Below the pieces are notes generated by a model. The model searched no databases. It had not been told where the DNA came from and saw only the letters and a list, made by a program, of their open reading frames with translations. This document shows positions 9,101 to 19,615 of a DNA stretch of 64,000 nt, in pieces (the stretch's first letter is position 1; each line of letters begins with the position of its first letter). The position numbers and the translations under genes are program-made. Source of the DNA: Pseudomonadota bacterium (GTDB taxonomy: Bacteria; Pseudomonadota; Alphaproteobacteria; Rhizobiales; Xanthobacteraceae); contig JAFAGM010000140.1 in NCBI GenBank assembly GCA_023422775.1, forward strand, positions 28,322 through 92,321, in the 5' to 3' direction.

Positions 9101-10348
9101 ATGGACGGCAAGGCCGATGGCGCGGATATCAGCATCCGCGCGCTGATTTTCGCGCTGCTGGCGCTGGCCTGCGGCCATATGCTGTCGACGCTGTTGCGGA
9201 CCATTCCGGCGGTCAGCCTCGACGTGATGGCGGCCGACTTCCGCACGGCGCCGCAGACGCTGGCGAGCCTCACCTCGATCTATCATTTTGCTTTCGCCGC
9301 TTCGCAGATTCCGGTCGGCGCCGCGATGGACCGCTTCGGCGTCCGTCCGGTTTCGCTGAGCCTGCTGGGAGGAACCATCGTAGGCGCGCTGGCGTCGGGA
9401 ATGGCGAGGGGGCCGGAGGGCTTCCTGTTCGGGCAGTTCCTGCTCGGCGTCGCCACGTCGGGGATGCTGATGTGCCCGATGACATTGGCCGCCAAGCAGA
9501 TGTCGGCGGCGCGCTTCGGCCTGTGGTCGGGCATCATCCTGTCGATCGGCAATGTCGGCATGCTGCTGTCTTCGAGCCCGCTGGCCTTTGTCGTCGAAAG
9601 CTGGGGCTGGCGGGCAGGGTTCTGGATCTCCGCCGGCTTCGGTGCTGTCGTGGCTGTCGCGGTGTTTTTGCTGGTCCCGAAGCAGCCGGCCGGGCATGCG
9701 GACCAGTCGTCGCCCATATCGCAGATGGCCGAGGTGTTGCGCATCGGCCTGTCGTATCGGTTGCGCGGCCTGATCGCGCTGTCGCTGGTGTCGCTGGCGG
9801 CTTCGCTAGTGCTGCGGGGATTGTGGGGCGGCCCGTGGCTGATGGAGATCAAGGCGCTCAGCCGCATCGAGGCGGGCAATGCCCTTGGCCTCTTCACGCT
9901 GGCGTTGATCGCAGGGCCGGTGCTGGTGGGGATTCTCGATCGCACCATCGGCCATCGCCGCGAAGTGCTGGCCGCCACGCATTCACTTGCCGCGTTGCTG
10001 CTTGCCGTGATGGCGGCCGGAGCGCCGCATTATCCGCTGGCCGATCTGCTCGGGGTGGCCGCCATCCCGGCGCAATTCGACGCCGTGCTGTTCATTCTGA
10101 TCGGCATCGCCATATCGACGCAACCATTGCTGTACGGCATGACGCGCCAGTTCGTGGACGCGCAGAACGCCGGCAAGGCGCTGTCGGCAATCAACCTTGC
10201 CTTTTTCCTTGGCGCGGCACTGATGCAATCGACGACCGGCATCGTCGCGACGATCTTCGGATTGCCCGCGGTGCTGCTGTTCATGGCCGCGACCCTGATC
10301 GTCGGGACCGCCGTCTTCCTGACCTTCACCCAGCCGTCGAAATCCTGA
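9101..10348 (+). CDS. MFS transporter
   Basis: A 415-residue integral membrane protein with about 12 hydrophobic helices. The loop between helices 2 and 3 reads GAAMDRFGVRPV, the major facilitator signature (Gx3DRxGxR type). The start at 9101 was chosen because the protein begins just before the first helix; the frame stays open upstream only as a shadow of the previous gene. The direction of transport and the ligand cannot be told. It lies between the CmcJ-like gene and an aminotransferase, all rightward. Confidence 0.88.
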   Translation: MDGKADGADISIRALIFALLALACGHMLSTLLRTIPAVSLDVMAADFRTAPQTLASLTSIYHFAFAASQIPVGAAMDRFGVRPVSLSLLGGTIVGALASGMARGPEGFLFGQFLLGVATSGMLMCPMTLAAKQMSAARFGLWSGIILSIGNVGMLLSSSPLAFVVESWGWRAGFWISAGFGAVVAVAVFLLVPKQPAGHADQSSPISQMAEVLRIGLSYRLRGLIALSLVSLAASLVLRGLWGGPWLMEIKALSRIEAGNALGLFTLALIAGPVLVGILDRTIGHRREVLAATHSLAALLLAVMAAGAPHYPLADLLGVAAIPAQFDAVLFILIGIAISTQPLLYGMTRQFVDAQNAGKALSAINLAFFLGAALMQSTTGIVATIFGLPAVLLFMAATLIVGTAVFLTFTQPSKS

Positions 10349-10434
10349 TCGCAGGACAGCCGCGGCAAAGCTTCGGTTTGCGGGGAGAAATCCAGCGGCT
10401 ATAAGGGGTTGCCCCATCATTCCCCGGAAGCCGC

Positions 10435-11751
10435 ATGTACCCGGATTCAAATTCTTCTTCGCAGAAAATGTACGATCGCGCGCTGGCGAGCCTGCCCGGC
10501 GGCAACAGCCGTACCACCGTGTTCATGAAGCCGTACCCGATCTATGCGGCGCGTGGCGAAGGGTGCCGGGTATGGGACCTCGACGGCAACGTCTTCATCG
10601 ATTGCATCAACAATTTCACCGCGCAGATCCACGGCCACGCCCATCCCGCGCTGATCAAGGCGGCGACCGCGCAACTCGCACTGGGATCGGCGTTCGGCCT
10701 GCCGACGGAATCCGAGGTCGATCTTGCCGAGCTGCTGGCTTCGCGGCTGCCTGCGGTCGATCAGGTACGTTTCGCCAATTCCGGTACCGAGGCCGTGATG
10801 ATGGCGCTGAAGGCGGCGCGGGCGCACACCGGCCGTCCCAAGATCGCCAAATGCGAAGGCGCCTATCACGGCTCCTACGACTACGCCGAGGTGAGCCTCG
10901 ACCCGACACCGGAAGCCTGGGGGCGCAACGCGCCGGTCTCGGTGGCCTACGCGAAGGGCACACCGGAGAATGTGCTGGCTGACGTCGTCACCATTCCCTT
11001 CAACGACACGGAAGCGGCCGTCAGCCTGATCCGCGAGCATGGCCCGGAATTGGCCTGCGTGCTGGTCGACCCCATGCCCAACCGTGCCGGCCTGGCGCCA
11101 GCCGATCGGGCCTATCTGGAGGCGCTGCGAAAGGTCACGCGCGAGGTCGGCGCGCTCCTGATCTTCGACGAGGTCATCACGTTCCGGCTGGGATTTCGTG
11201 GCGCGCAGGGCATCTGGAACATCGATCCGGACCTCACCTCGCTCGGCAAGATCATCGGCGGCGGCTTTCCGGTCGGCGCGATCGGCGGCCGCAAGGAGGT
11301 CATGGCGGTGTTCGATCCGCGCCCGGGCAAGCCGGCGCTGCCGCACGGCGGCACGTTCTCCGCCAATCCGGTGACGATGCGCGCCGGCATCGCCGCGATG
11401 GAACTGCTCGACGAAGCGGCTTTCGCGCGCCTTGATGCGATGGGCGAGGCGGTTCGCGCCGGCATCGACGGTGCGTTTCGCCGTCACGGCGTCCCCGGCG
11501 GCACGGTCGGCCTGGGCTCGCTGCTCAAGATACATTTCGCCGATCGTCCGATCCGCGACTATCGCTCGGCGTACCTGACGGAGGAGGAGGCGCGGCGCCA
11601 GGCGGTGTTCTCTCGCGCGCTGCTCAATCGCGGCGTACTCGCCGCAGGCTATGGCCTGATGGCATTGTCGACTCCAATGACGAATGCCGACATCGATGCG
11701 ATCGTCGGCGCGGCGTCAGGCGCGCTGGCGGAAGTGGCAGGCACGCTGTGA
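10435..11751 (+). CDS. Class III aminotransferase (glutamate-1-semialdehyde mutase-like)
   Basis: A PLP enzyme of 438 residues. Family landmarks are RFANSGTEAVMMALKAARA for cofactor phosphate binding, LLIFDEVITFRLGF with the Asp that contacts the pyridine nitrogen, and LGKIIGGGFPVGAIGG with the Schiff-base Lys at residue 272. The pattern GGTFSANPVTMRAG places it in the glutamate-1-semialdehyde 2,1-aminomutase-like branch. Many such proteins encoded outside haem operons act on other amino acids or amines. The hydantoinase B/A genes begin about 40 bases downstream, so a role in catabolism of an amino compound is more likely than haem synthesis. Confidence 0.9.
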   Translation: MYPDSNSSSQKMYDRALASLPGGNSRTTVFMKPYPIYAARGEGCRVWDLDGNVFIDCINNFTAQIHGHAHPALIKAATAQLALGSAFGLPTESEVDLAELLASRLPAVDQVRFANSGTEAVMMALKAARAHTGRPKIAKCEGAYHGSYDYAEVSLDPTPEAWGRNAPVSVAYAKGTPENVLADVVTIPFNDTEAAVSLIREHGPELACVLVDPMPNRAGLAPADRAYLEALRKVTREVGALLIFDEVITFRLGFRGAQGIWNIDPDLTSLGKIIGGGFPVGAIGGRKEVMAVFDPRPGKPALPHGGTFSANPVTMRAGIAAMELLDEAAFARLDAMGEAVRAGIDGAFRRHGVPGGTVGLGSLLKIHFADRPIRDYRSAYLTEEEARRQAVFSRALLNRGVLAAGYGLMALSTPMTNADIDAIVGAASGALAEVAGTL

Positions 11752-11791
11752 GTTACACGCAGGAAAAGTCGCACAACAAGAACGGGTAAGA

Positions 11792-13459
11792 ATGTCCGCC
11801 AGGATCGACCCCATCACGCGCTCCGTCGTCCAGCACCGGCTCAGTTCGATCGTGAAGGAAATGGGCGAGGCGATGCTTCGCACCTCCTATTCGCAGATCC
11901 TCAATTCCAGCCGGGATTTCTCGCTGGCGATCTGCGACACCGATGCACGCCTGATCGCGCAGGCCGATCACCTTCCGGTTCACGTCGGCGCGCTGCCATG
12001 GGCGACGATCGCGGTCGAGGAGCGATTCAAGGACGTCAAGACGGGTGACGTCATCCTGCTCAACGATCCTTATTTTGGCGGCAGCCATCTGCCCGATGTG
12101 ACCGTGTTCGTGCCGGTATTCGCCGGAGAGAAGCGTCTGCTCTGGACCATCGTGCGCGCGCATCAGAGCGATATCGGCGGCGGCACCCATGGCGCATATA
12201 ACCCCGCGGCCACCGAGATCTGGCAGGAGGGACTGCGCATCCCGCCGATCAAGCTCTACGAAGCCGGCAGGCTGCGCGACGACCTGTTCGACTTGCTGGC
12301 GCTCAACGTCCGCAATCCCAGGGAATTTCGCGGCGACCTCGCCGCGATGCTGGGCGCGGCGCATCTCGGCGAGCGTCGCGTATCGAAGCTGTTCAGCGAA
12401 TTTGGCGCGGCGGTCGTCGAAGCCGCGATCGGAGCGATCCTCGACGCAACCGAGCAGCAGACGCGCGCAGTCGTCTCGACCTGGAAAGACGGTGTTTTTC
12501 GCGGCGAGGCGTTTCTCGACGATGACGGTCACGGCCGCACCGATATTCGCATCGCTGCAAAAGTCACCAAGAAGGGCAGCGACGTCGAAATCGATTTGTC
12601 CGAAAGCGATCCGCAGTCGACCAGCTTCGTGAACTCCTCGCACGCCAACATGCAGGCGGCGGTGGCGATGGCGTTCGCCTACCTGATCGACGCCGAGATA
12701 CCCAAGAACACCGGCGCGCTGCGACCGCTGAAGGTGATCGCGAAGCAAGGCACCGTGGTGTGGGCCGATCCCGGCCGGCCGGTGACGTTGTGCACCAGCC
12801 ATCCCTCGAACGAAATCGTCGAGGCTATCGTGAAGGCGTTGTCGGCCTCCTGTCCGGAACGCGCGATGGCGGGCTGGAGTCGCCGCTTCCGGATCGCGAT
12901 CCAGGGCGAGGATCCGCGCACCGGCAGGAATTTCATCTGGCACCTGTTCCAGGCGCGGCCCGGCGGCGGCGCGTCGTCGGGCGGCGACGGCTGGTCGTCG
13001 ATCGGCGAGTGGCACTCGGTCGGCGGACTGAAATTTGGCAGCCTGGAAGTGGCCGAAGCGCGCTTCCCGCTACATTTCCGCAAGCATGAATTCCGTCCCG
13101 GCTCCGGCGGTGACGGCCAGCATCGCGGCGGCCTCGGTGTGTCGCTCGATCTGGTGCTGGAGACGGAGAAGACCGCGAAGGGCAATACCGCGGGCGATGG
13201 CGCGCGCCACGGTCCCTGCGGCATGCTCGGCGGCGAGGACGGCAAGCCGCATCACTATCGGCTGCTGTCGGAAGGACGCGAGCCGCGCGTGCTGCGCACC
13301 AAGGAAGTCGGCATCGAATTGCGGCCCGGCGATTGTCTCGAGATACGTTCTTCCGGCGGTGGCGGCTGGGGGCCGCCCGCCAGGCGATCGGACGAGGCGC
13401 GGCGGCGCGACCGCGAGCAGGGCCTGGTTGAAGGCGCGGCGCAGCGGGCTTCCTCATGA
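11792..13459 (+). CDS. Hydantoinase B / 5-oxoprolinase family protein
   Basis: A protein of 555 residues of the HyuB type, the partner of HyuA in ATP-dependent opening of hydantoin-like or 5-oxoproline rings, or in acetone carboxylase-like complexes. Typical blocks are DPITRSVVQHRLSSIVKEMG at the N-terminus, GDVILLNDPYFGGSHLPD, RAHQSDIGGGTHGAYNP with probable metal ligands, and GGLGVSLDL late in the chain. The ATG at 11792 matches the family N-terminus; upstream in-frame codons overlap the aminotransferase gene. Its stop overlaps the start of the HyuA gene (ATGA), implying translational coupling. Confidence 0.92.
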   Translation: MSARIDPITRSVVQHRLSSIVKEMGEAMLRTSYSQILNSSRDFSLAICDTDARLIAQADHLPVHVGALPWATIAVEERFKDVKTGDVILLNDPYFGGSHLPDVTVFVPVFAGEKRLLWTIVRAHQSDIGGGTHGAYNPAATEIWQEGLRIPPIKLYEAGRLRDDLFDLLALNVRNPREFRGDLAAMLGAAHLGERRVSKLFSEFGAAVVEAAIGAILDATEQQTRAVVSTWKDGVFRGEAFLDDDGHGRTDIRIAAKVTKKGSDVEIDLSESDPQSTSFVNSSHANMQAAVAMAFAYLIDAEIPKNTGALRPLKVIAKQGTVVWADPGRPVTLCTSHPSNEIVEAIVKALSASCPERAMAGWSRRFRIAIQGEDPRTGRNFIWHLFQARPGGGASSGGDGWSSIGEWHSVGGLKFGSLEVAEARFPLHFRKHEFRPGSGGDGQHRGGLGVSLDLVLETEKTAKGNTAGDGARHGPCGMLGGEDGKPHHYRLLSEGREPRVLRTKEVGIELRPGDCLEIRSSGGGGWGPPARRSDEARRRDREQGLVEGAAQRASS

Positions 13460-15498
13460 CGTTCAGGATAGGCGTTGACGTCGGCGGGACCTACACCGAT
13501 CTCGTGGCTACCGACGAGAGCGGGCACACCGTGTTTGCAAAATCGCCATCGACCCCGGCGGATCAATCGCTCGGTGTGATGGCGGGCCTGGAAGAACTGG
13601 CGCGGCGGCTGAACCTTACGCGCGCGGAAATGCTCGCAGCGACCGACCGGCTGGTTCACGGCACCACCGTTGCCACCAATGCGTTGCTGGAGCGCAAGGG
13701 CGCAAAGGTCGCGCTGATCACCACCGAAGGACACCGCGACGTCATCGAGATGCGCGAGGGGCTCAAGCCCGACCGCTACGATCTGCGCACGCCGCCGCCG
13801 GCGCCGCTGGTGCCGCGCGACCTGCGGTTTGGCATTCGGGAGCGGCTGCGCGCCAATGGCGAGGTGCTGATTCCGCTGGATGCAAAATCGCTCGACGATG
13901 CGATCGTCGCGATCCGGCAATCGGGCGCGACGTCGGTCGCGGTGTGCTTCCTGCATTCCTATCTCAATCCCGTGCACGAACTCGCTGCCGTTGAAAGGCT
14001 GAAGCAGGCGCTGCCCGGCATCAGCATCTCGCGCTCCAGCGACGTGCTGCCGCAGATCAAGGAATATGAGCGTGTCTCGACCACGATCGTGAACGCCTAT
14101 GTCGAACCGATCGTGCGGCGCTACCTGACCAGTCTCGAAACGCGGCTGACCGAAGCGGGTTTCAGGGGCAGCCTGTTTGTCGTGCTGTCGCATGGCGGCA
14201 TGGCTCCCGTCGAGGAAGCCTCGCGGCTGGCCGCAGGCACCGTATTGTCCGGACCCGCAGGCGGCATGTCGGGCGGGCGGGGCTGCGCCGATCTGGTCGG
14301 CATTCCCGATCTCGTTCCGTTCGACATGGGCGGCACCTCGACCGATATATCGCTGATATCGGGCGGGCAGGCCTCGCTGTCCGCCGACGGAATGCTGGCC
14401 GGCCAGCGCATCGCGCTGCGCAGTCTTGATATCGCGAGCATCGCAGCCGGTGGCGGCTCGATCGCGGGCGTCGATGCCAGTCGCACGCTGCGCGTCGGAC
14501 CGGAGAGCGCAGGCTCGGTGCCGGGCCCGGCCTGCTACGGCAATGGCGGCGAGGCTGCGACCGTCACCGATGCCAATGTCGTGCTCGGCTATCTCGATGC
14601 CGCAGCCTTCATGGGCGGCAAGCGCCCGCTCGATCGTGCGGCCTCGGAAGCCGCGGTGGATCGTATCGCCAGCGCGATGGATCTGTCGCGCGTCGAAGCC
14701 GCCGCCGGCATCTACCGCATGATCAATCTGAACATGGCCGACGGCATTCGCCTGATGACGCTGCGCCGCGGCGTCGATCCCCGGAAGTTCGCGCTGCTGA
14801 GCTTTGGTGGCGCCGCAGGTCTTCATGCGGCCGAAGTCGCGCGCGAACTCGAGATAAAGCGCATCATCGTACCGACGGTGGCATCCGTGCTGTCGGCCTG
14901 GGGCATGCTGACCAGCGATCTCCGCTACGAGGTCAGCCGCACGCATTATGGCGCCGGGCGCATCTCGGCCGGTGAAGTGCGCGAGCTGTTTGCCGGGCTG
15001 GAACAGCAGGCCGCCGGCCGGCTGCGCTCCTGGTTCAACGGCAAGGTTGCGATCGAGCGTTCCGCCGAAATGCGTTACGGCGAGCAGATTTTCGAGATCG
15101 ACGTTTCGCTCGACGGCCTCGACTGGGACGCGCCCGACCTGGTTGATCAAATCGAGGACCGCTTCCACATCAGGCACGAGGAATTGTACACCTACGCCTC
15201 GCGCGGCCAGGAAGTGGTGTTCGTCAACGCGCGCGTCGCGGCGGTGGGTGAAGTCTCGCGACTGGATTCCGAGACCAGGTCTGCATTGTCTTCGGTCGCG
15301 TGCGCGCCGCGCAGCAAACGGCAGGCGTTCTTTGGCGGCTGGCGCGAAGTCCCGGTCTATGCGCTCGACGACCTGCAGCCCGGGCATACGTTGACGGGAC
15401 CAGCGATCATCGAAGCCGAAACCACCACCGTGCTGATCGACACCGGCGATCGCGTCACGGTCAATGCGCTGGGATGGCTGGATATCGCGCTTCGATGA
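13456..15498 (+). CDS. Hydantoinase A / 5-oxoprolinase family protein
   Basis: 680 residues with the HyuA layout. The N-terminal ATP-binding segment reads RIGVDVGGTYTDLVA, a second ASKHA-type phosphate loop is VPFDMGGTSTDISLI, and the C-terminal part ends in TLTGPAIIEAETTTVLI. It would bind and hydrolyse ATP to activate the substrate ring, working with the HyuB protein encoded just upstream. The length is normal for the bacterial two-subunit type. The substrate (hydantoin, 5-oxoproline, N-methylhydantoin or another) is not evident. The adjacent aminotransferase suggests an amino-acid-derived compound. Confidence 0.92.
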   Translation: MTFRIGVDVGGTYTDLVATDESGHTVFAKSPSTPADQSLGVMAGLEELARRLNLTRAEMLAATDRLVHGTTVATNALLERKGAKVALITTEGHRDVIEMREGLKPDRYDLRTPPPAPLVPRDLRFGIRERLRANGEVLIPLDAKSLDDAIVAIRQSGATSVAVCFLHSYLNPVHELAAVERLKQALPGISISRSSDVLPQIKEYERVSTTIVNAYVEPIVRRYLTSLETRLTEAGFRGSLFVVLSHGGMAPVEEASRLAAGTVLSGPAGGMSGGRGCADLVGIPDLVPFDMGGTSTDISLISGGQASLSADGMLAGQRIALRSLDIASIAAGGGSIAGVDASRTLRVGPESAGSVPGPACYGNGGEAATVTDANVVLGYLDAAAFMGGKRPLDRAASEAAVDRIASAMDLSRVEAAAGIYRMINLNMADGIRLMTLRRGVDPRKFALLSFGGAAGLHAAEVARELEIKRIIVPTVASVLSAWGMLTSDLRYEVSRTHYGAGRISAGEVRELFAGLEQQAAGRLRSWFNGKVAIERSAEMRYGEQIFEIDVSLDGLDWDAPDLVDQIEDRFHIRHEELYTYASRGQEVVFVNARVAAVGEVSRLDSETRSALSSVACAPRSKRQAFFGGWREVPVYALDDLQPGHTLTGPAIIEAETTTVLIDTGDRVTVNALGWLDIALR

Positions 15499-15507
15499 CG
15501 AGTGATG

Positions 15508-15585
15508 CAGGGTGGGCAAAGCACAGCGTGCCCACCATTACGATCCTGCTCTCGATGGTGGGCATGCTGTGCTCTGCCCACCCTG
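15508..15585. repeat. Inverted repeat with 30-base arms, likely bidirectional terminator
   Basis: The left arm (15508-15537) and right arm (15556-15585) are reverse complements at 28 of 30 positions by eye, with an 18-base spacer. The element lies between the convergent hydantoinase A and enolase-superfamily genes and could stop transcription from both sides. It resembles a short interspersed palindrome (core GGTGGGCAAAGCACAGC) that I associate with Bradyrhizobiaceae. Confidence 0.85.
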
Positions 15586-15600
15586 CGAAACCGTGAGCGC

Positions 15601-16815
15601 CTACTTCTTCTGCCCGTAGTTCAACAACCCGCCATGGCTCTTCGGCGGATGAGCCCGCAGGCCTTCCTCGTTGGGCTCGGTGCCCCAGCCGGGGCGGTCC
15701 GGCATCACGAGATGCCCATCGACGATCTCGGGCACATGCGTGAACAGTTCGTGGTCCCAGGCGAGGCGATCGATGTCGGTTTCCATGATGCGCAGGTTCG
15801 GGACGGCGGCCGAGAAATGCGCGTTCTGCATGGTGCAGAGATGGCCGTAGAAGTTATGCGGCGCGACGTTGACCTCGAAATGCTCCGCGGCCGCGGCGAT
15901 CTTCATCGATTGCCACACCCCGTTCCAGGGCGTGTCGATGATGGCGACATCCATCGCCTGTTCGTTGAAGTAAGGCAGGAATTCGCGCAGGCCCAGCAGC
16001 GTCTCGCAAGAAGAGATCGGGTGCGGGCTCTGGCGGCGGATGTAGCCCAGCGCCTGCGGGTTGAAGGTGTCGATCTCCACCCAGAACATATCCATGTCCT
16101 CGATGGCGCGGAGAATCTTCAGGTAGCCCTCGGTCTTGGCGTTGAAGTTGAGATCGAGCAGCAGGTCGACATCGGGCCCTGCGCCGTCGCGGATTGCCTC
16201 GAGGTGCATGCAGAGGTTTCGCAGCACCTTGCGGTCGACATTGATCTCGGGCTCGAACGGCGAGCCGAAGCCGGGCCGCCAGCCTTGCGGCTTGCCGTCG
16301 GTGTAGACGAAGATGTTCGTCTTCATCGCGGTGAAGCCTTTTTCGCGTACCTCGCGACCGATGGATTTGACGCCGTCGAGGCTGGTGATCGCCGGCTTGA
16401 ACCAGTCAGGATGGTTGATGCGCCAGGTCGCGCAGTGCGACCAGTAGACCCGGATGCGGTCGCGAATCTTGCCGCCGAGCAGGTCGTAGCAGGGCACGCC
16501 GAGCGCCTTGGCCTTGACGTCGAGCAGCGCGTTCTCGATGGCGCCGAGCGCCAGCGCAACCACGCCGCCGGCGGCGGGCCGGGTGGCGGAAAACAGCTCG
16601 GCGTAGATCCGCTCGTGCTGGCAGGCGTTCTTGCCGACCACGCGCGCCGCGAGCCGCTCGATTGCCGCGGTGACACCGGGCGCGCCAAACCCCTCGTCGT
16701 ACTCGCTCCAGCCGACGATGCCGTCCTCGGTCACGATCTTGACGAAGTGGTAGTTCCGCCAGCCGGCGTCGCAGGCAAGTGTCTCGACGCTTCTGATCTG
16801 GGTGGCCTTTTTCAT
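15601..16815 (-). CDS. Enolase superfamily protein, mandelate racemase/muconate lactonizing type
   Basis: A 404-residue protein with an N-terminal capping domain (to about residue 125) and a C-terminal barrel. Likely Mg ligands are Asp221 (LLLDLNF), Glu247 (FWVEIDT) and Glu271 (SSCETLL). On the second strand the usual KxK is KTN (Lys165, Asn167), and His320 (APHNFYG) is a candidate general base or acid. Such enzymes abstract the alpha-proton of a carboxylate, giving racemisation or dehydration of sugar acids and similar substrates. The exact reaction is not clear. It is a single gene converging on the hydantoinase operon. Confidence 0.9.
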   Translation of the reverse strand: MKKATQIRSVETLACDAGWRNYHFVKIVTEDGIVGWSEYDEGFGAPGVTAAIERLAARVVGKNACQHERIYAELFSATRPAAGGVVALALGAIENALLDVKAKALGVPCYDLLGGKIRDRIRVYWSHCATWRINHPDWFKPAITSLDGVKSIGREVREKGFTAMKTNIFVYTDGKPQGWRPGFGSPFEPEINVDRKVLRNLCMHLEAIRDGAGPDVDLLLDLNFNAKTEGYLKILRAIEDMDMFWVEIDTFNPQALGYIRRQSPHPISSCETLLGLREFLPYFNEQAMDVAIIDTPWNGVWQSMKIAAAAEHFEVNVAPHNFYGHLCTMQNAHFSAAVPNLRIMETDIDRLAWDHELFTHVPEIVDGHLVMPDRPGWGTEPNEEGLRAHPPKSHGGLLNYGQKK

Positions 16816-17174
16816 GAATTCCTGCCCCGGGGCTTGCTGTTGTAATTGGCTGAGTACAACAACGGTTTTCGCGACGGGTCAACCGCGGGGCAGCAGAAGG
16901 ATGAGCGGGTGGTCCGCGCATCGGCATTATCGCCGAGAGGCTACCAGTTCGTCCGCCCTCCGACGCCTGCGGAAGTCATCTCGCGCGAATTCCTTCAGTG
17001 CCGTCGCCAGCAAGAAGCACGCGCAAACGAAAGCTAAGCGCTTCGCACCTCTCGCGAATTCCGTAACGCGGGACAAAATTCCGCTTGCATCAGAATCCCA
17101 GCAAGGTTTCATGTTCAGCAATAAAAAACGGCACCGGCTACGTCACGCTGGTCATGGGGCCTTGAGGGAGCGTG
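16816..17174. other. Divergent promoter region, enolase-like gene / CoA-transferase operon
   Basis: About 360 bases without a supported gene. Short frames inside it have no recognisable family character. A strong GAGGGAG ribosome binding site stands at its right end before 17175. No clear operator palindrome was seen. Confidence 0.5.
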
Positions 17175-19615
17175 ATGGGTGCGTTGTCGCATTTGCGAGT
17201 TGTCGAGATCGGAAGCAGCGCCGCGACCGGCTATTGCGCCCGCTTGTTCGCCGATTTCGGCGCCACCGTCCGGAAAATCGAGCCGCCACAAGGAGATCCC
17301 CTCCGCCGCACCGCGCCGCTGACGCCGGCAGGAAACAGCGCGTGGTTCGCGTTTCTCAATTTCAACAAATCAAGCGTCGCGCTCGACCCTGACGATCCGA
17401 ATTCAGCCTCTCGCCTGGCGGAACTGATCGGCGCCTGCGACGTCCTGCTCGACGGCCGCGACGTCGATGCCGCGGATTGTCCGGCGATCGACCTCGAGAC
17501 GATCAGGCAAGCCAACCCCGGTCTGATTCATCTCGAGACGAGTTGGTTCGGCGGCGAGGGGCCTTATGCAAAATTCGCCGCGACTGACTCGACCATTCGC
17601 GCGCTGACGGGACTGGTAAAGCTGGTCGGCCCGGCGGATGGCCCGCCGATGCACGCGCCGGACTTCCAGACCGGCATTCTCGCCGGCCTCTGGGGCTTCA
17701 TCGCCGCCGCCGCCTCAGTGCTGGGCCGCATGCAGGGCGGGGGCGGGCGATCAAGCCGCCTGAGCATCTTCGAGTCCTCGATCGCCGTGACCGAATACAT
17801 CATGTTCGAGTCGTTCTCGCGCGGCGACATCATGCGGCGGATCGGCGTCAACCGGTTCTGGCCGACCTTTCCGGTCGGCATCTACGAGACCAGGCAGGGC
17901 TGGCTCGGTGTTACGACGGTTACTCCCGCGCAATGGCGTGCGTTCTGCGAGATGCTGGGGTTGAACGCGCTGCGCGACGATCCGACGCTGTTCATGGGCA
18001 CCGATCGCCTGCAGCGCATGGAGGAAATCGAAGGCGAATTCATTCCAAGGCTGAAGGCGCGCACCGCGCAGGAATGGTTCGAGGAGGGCTTGCGGCGGAA
18101 GATCCCGATCGTGCCGGTGCCCGAGATATCCGATCTCATCGCGGACGAAGAAAAGCAGGCGCGCGGGGCCATCGTTCCGATCATGATCGGCGACGAGACC
18201 GGATTCACCGCGGGCTCCATGCAGCGCCTGACCGGCACGCCGCCGCGGCGGGGCGGTGCGGTGCCTGATATCGGCGAGCAGATGCTCGGCAGCGCACATG
18301 CCGAAGCTGCCGCGCGTGTTCCGGTGCCTGAGCCCAACGGAGAGAACCGCCTGCCGCTCGAAGGCATCCGCGTGATCGATTTCTCGATGGGTTGGGCCGG
18401 GCCGATCTGCACGCGGACGCTGGCCGACCTCGGCGCCGACGTCATCAAGATCGAGGCGACGCAGTACCCGGACTGGTGGCGCGGCGTTGACCGGCGTCCG
18501 GCCTACGTTCTCGAACAGATGTACGAGAAGTCGGTGCGCTACTGCATCATGAACCGCAACAAGCGCGGCATCACGCTCGACCTGACGCGGCCGCAAGGGC
18601 TCAACCTGGCCCAGCGGCTGGTGGCCGACGCCGACCTCGTGGTCGACAACTACTCGGTCGAGGTACTGCCGAAACTCGGCCTCGGCTATAACATCGTCAG
18701 TAAGCTCAATCCAAAACTCGTCATGATGTCGATGTCGGCGTTCGGCGCCGGCAGCATCAACCGCGATTGCCGCGCCTACGGCTCGACGCTGGAACAAGGT
18801 TCCGGCCTGCCGAGCGTGGTGGGCGATCCCGACGGGCCGCCGGTCATGAGCCACACGGCATTCGGCGATGCCGTCGGCGGCCTGAACGGCTGCGCCGCTG
18901 TTCTGACCGCATTGATCCACGCGCGACTGAGCGGCAGGGGCCAGTTCATCGATCTTGCGCAGATCGAATGCATGATGCCGTTTGCCGCGCCGTGGATTGT
19001 CGCGCACTCGATCGGCGGCAAGGCGCCGGTGAAATACGGCAACCGCCACCCGGATTTCGTGCCGCATGGCTGCTTTCCCTGCGCCGGCGACGACAACTGG
19101 ATCGTGGTGGCCGTCGATAGCGATGCGATGTGGCCGAAGCTCGCTGCGCTGCTCGGCCGCGCCGATTGGGCCGCGGACCCAAGATTGAAGACGGCGGCCG
19201 GCAGGCGCACCATTGAAGGCGCGATCGAGGCCGCGATTGCCGCCTGGACCTCCGCTCGCGATCCCGAGGAGGCAATGAACGCGTTGCAGGCGGCTGGCAT
19301 AGCCTCCGGCGTGGCGCGGCTGCCGATCGAACTGCTGAAGGATGCGCAACTGCACGCGCGCGGCTTCATCCAGGAAGTCGATCGCGCTTTCATCGGCCCG
19401 CATCCGCAGCCGTCGATGCCGTTCCGCGAGACCGACAAGCCGTTCCCGATCCGCAGCGCGCCGCCGACGCTGGGCGAACACAACCGCGAAATCCTCGGCG
19501 GCCTTCTCGGGCTCTCCGACGCGGAGATCGAGCAACTCGCGCGCGACGGCATCATCGGCACCGAGATGCTGATGGAGGAACAGCTCGTGAAAGAGAAGAA
19601 GCGGGCGACGGCTTG

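Noticed and set aside
10435..11751. Assignment of the aminotransferase as hemL (haem biosynthesis)
   Set aside because: Context is catabolic and the similarity is only at subfamily level, so no gene symbol was given.
16846..17037. A 63-codon frame in the enolase/CoA-transferase intergenic region
   Set aside because: No recognisable motif and no convincing ribosome site; probably chance.
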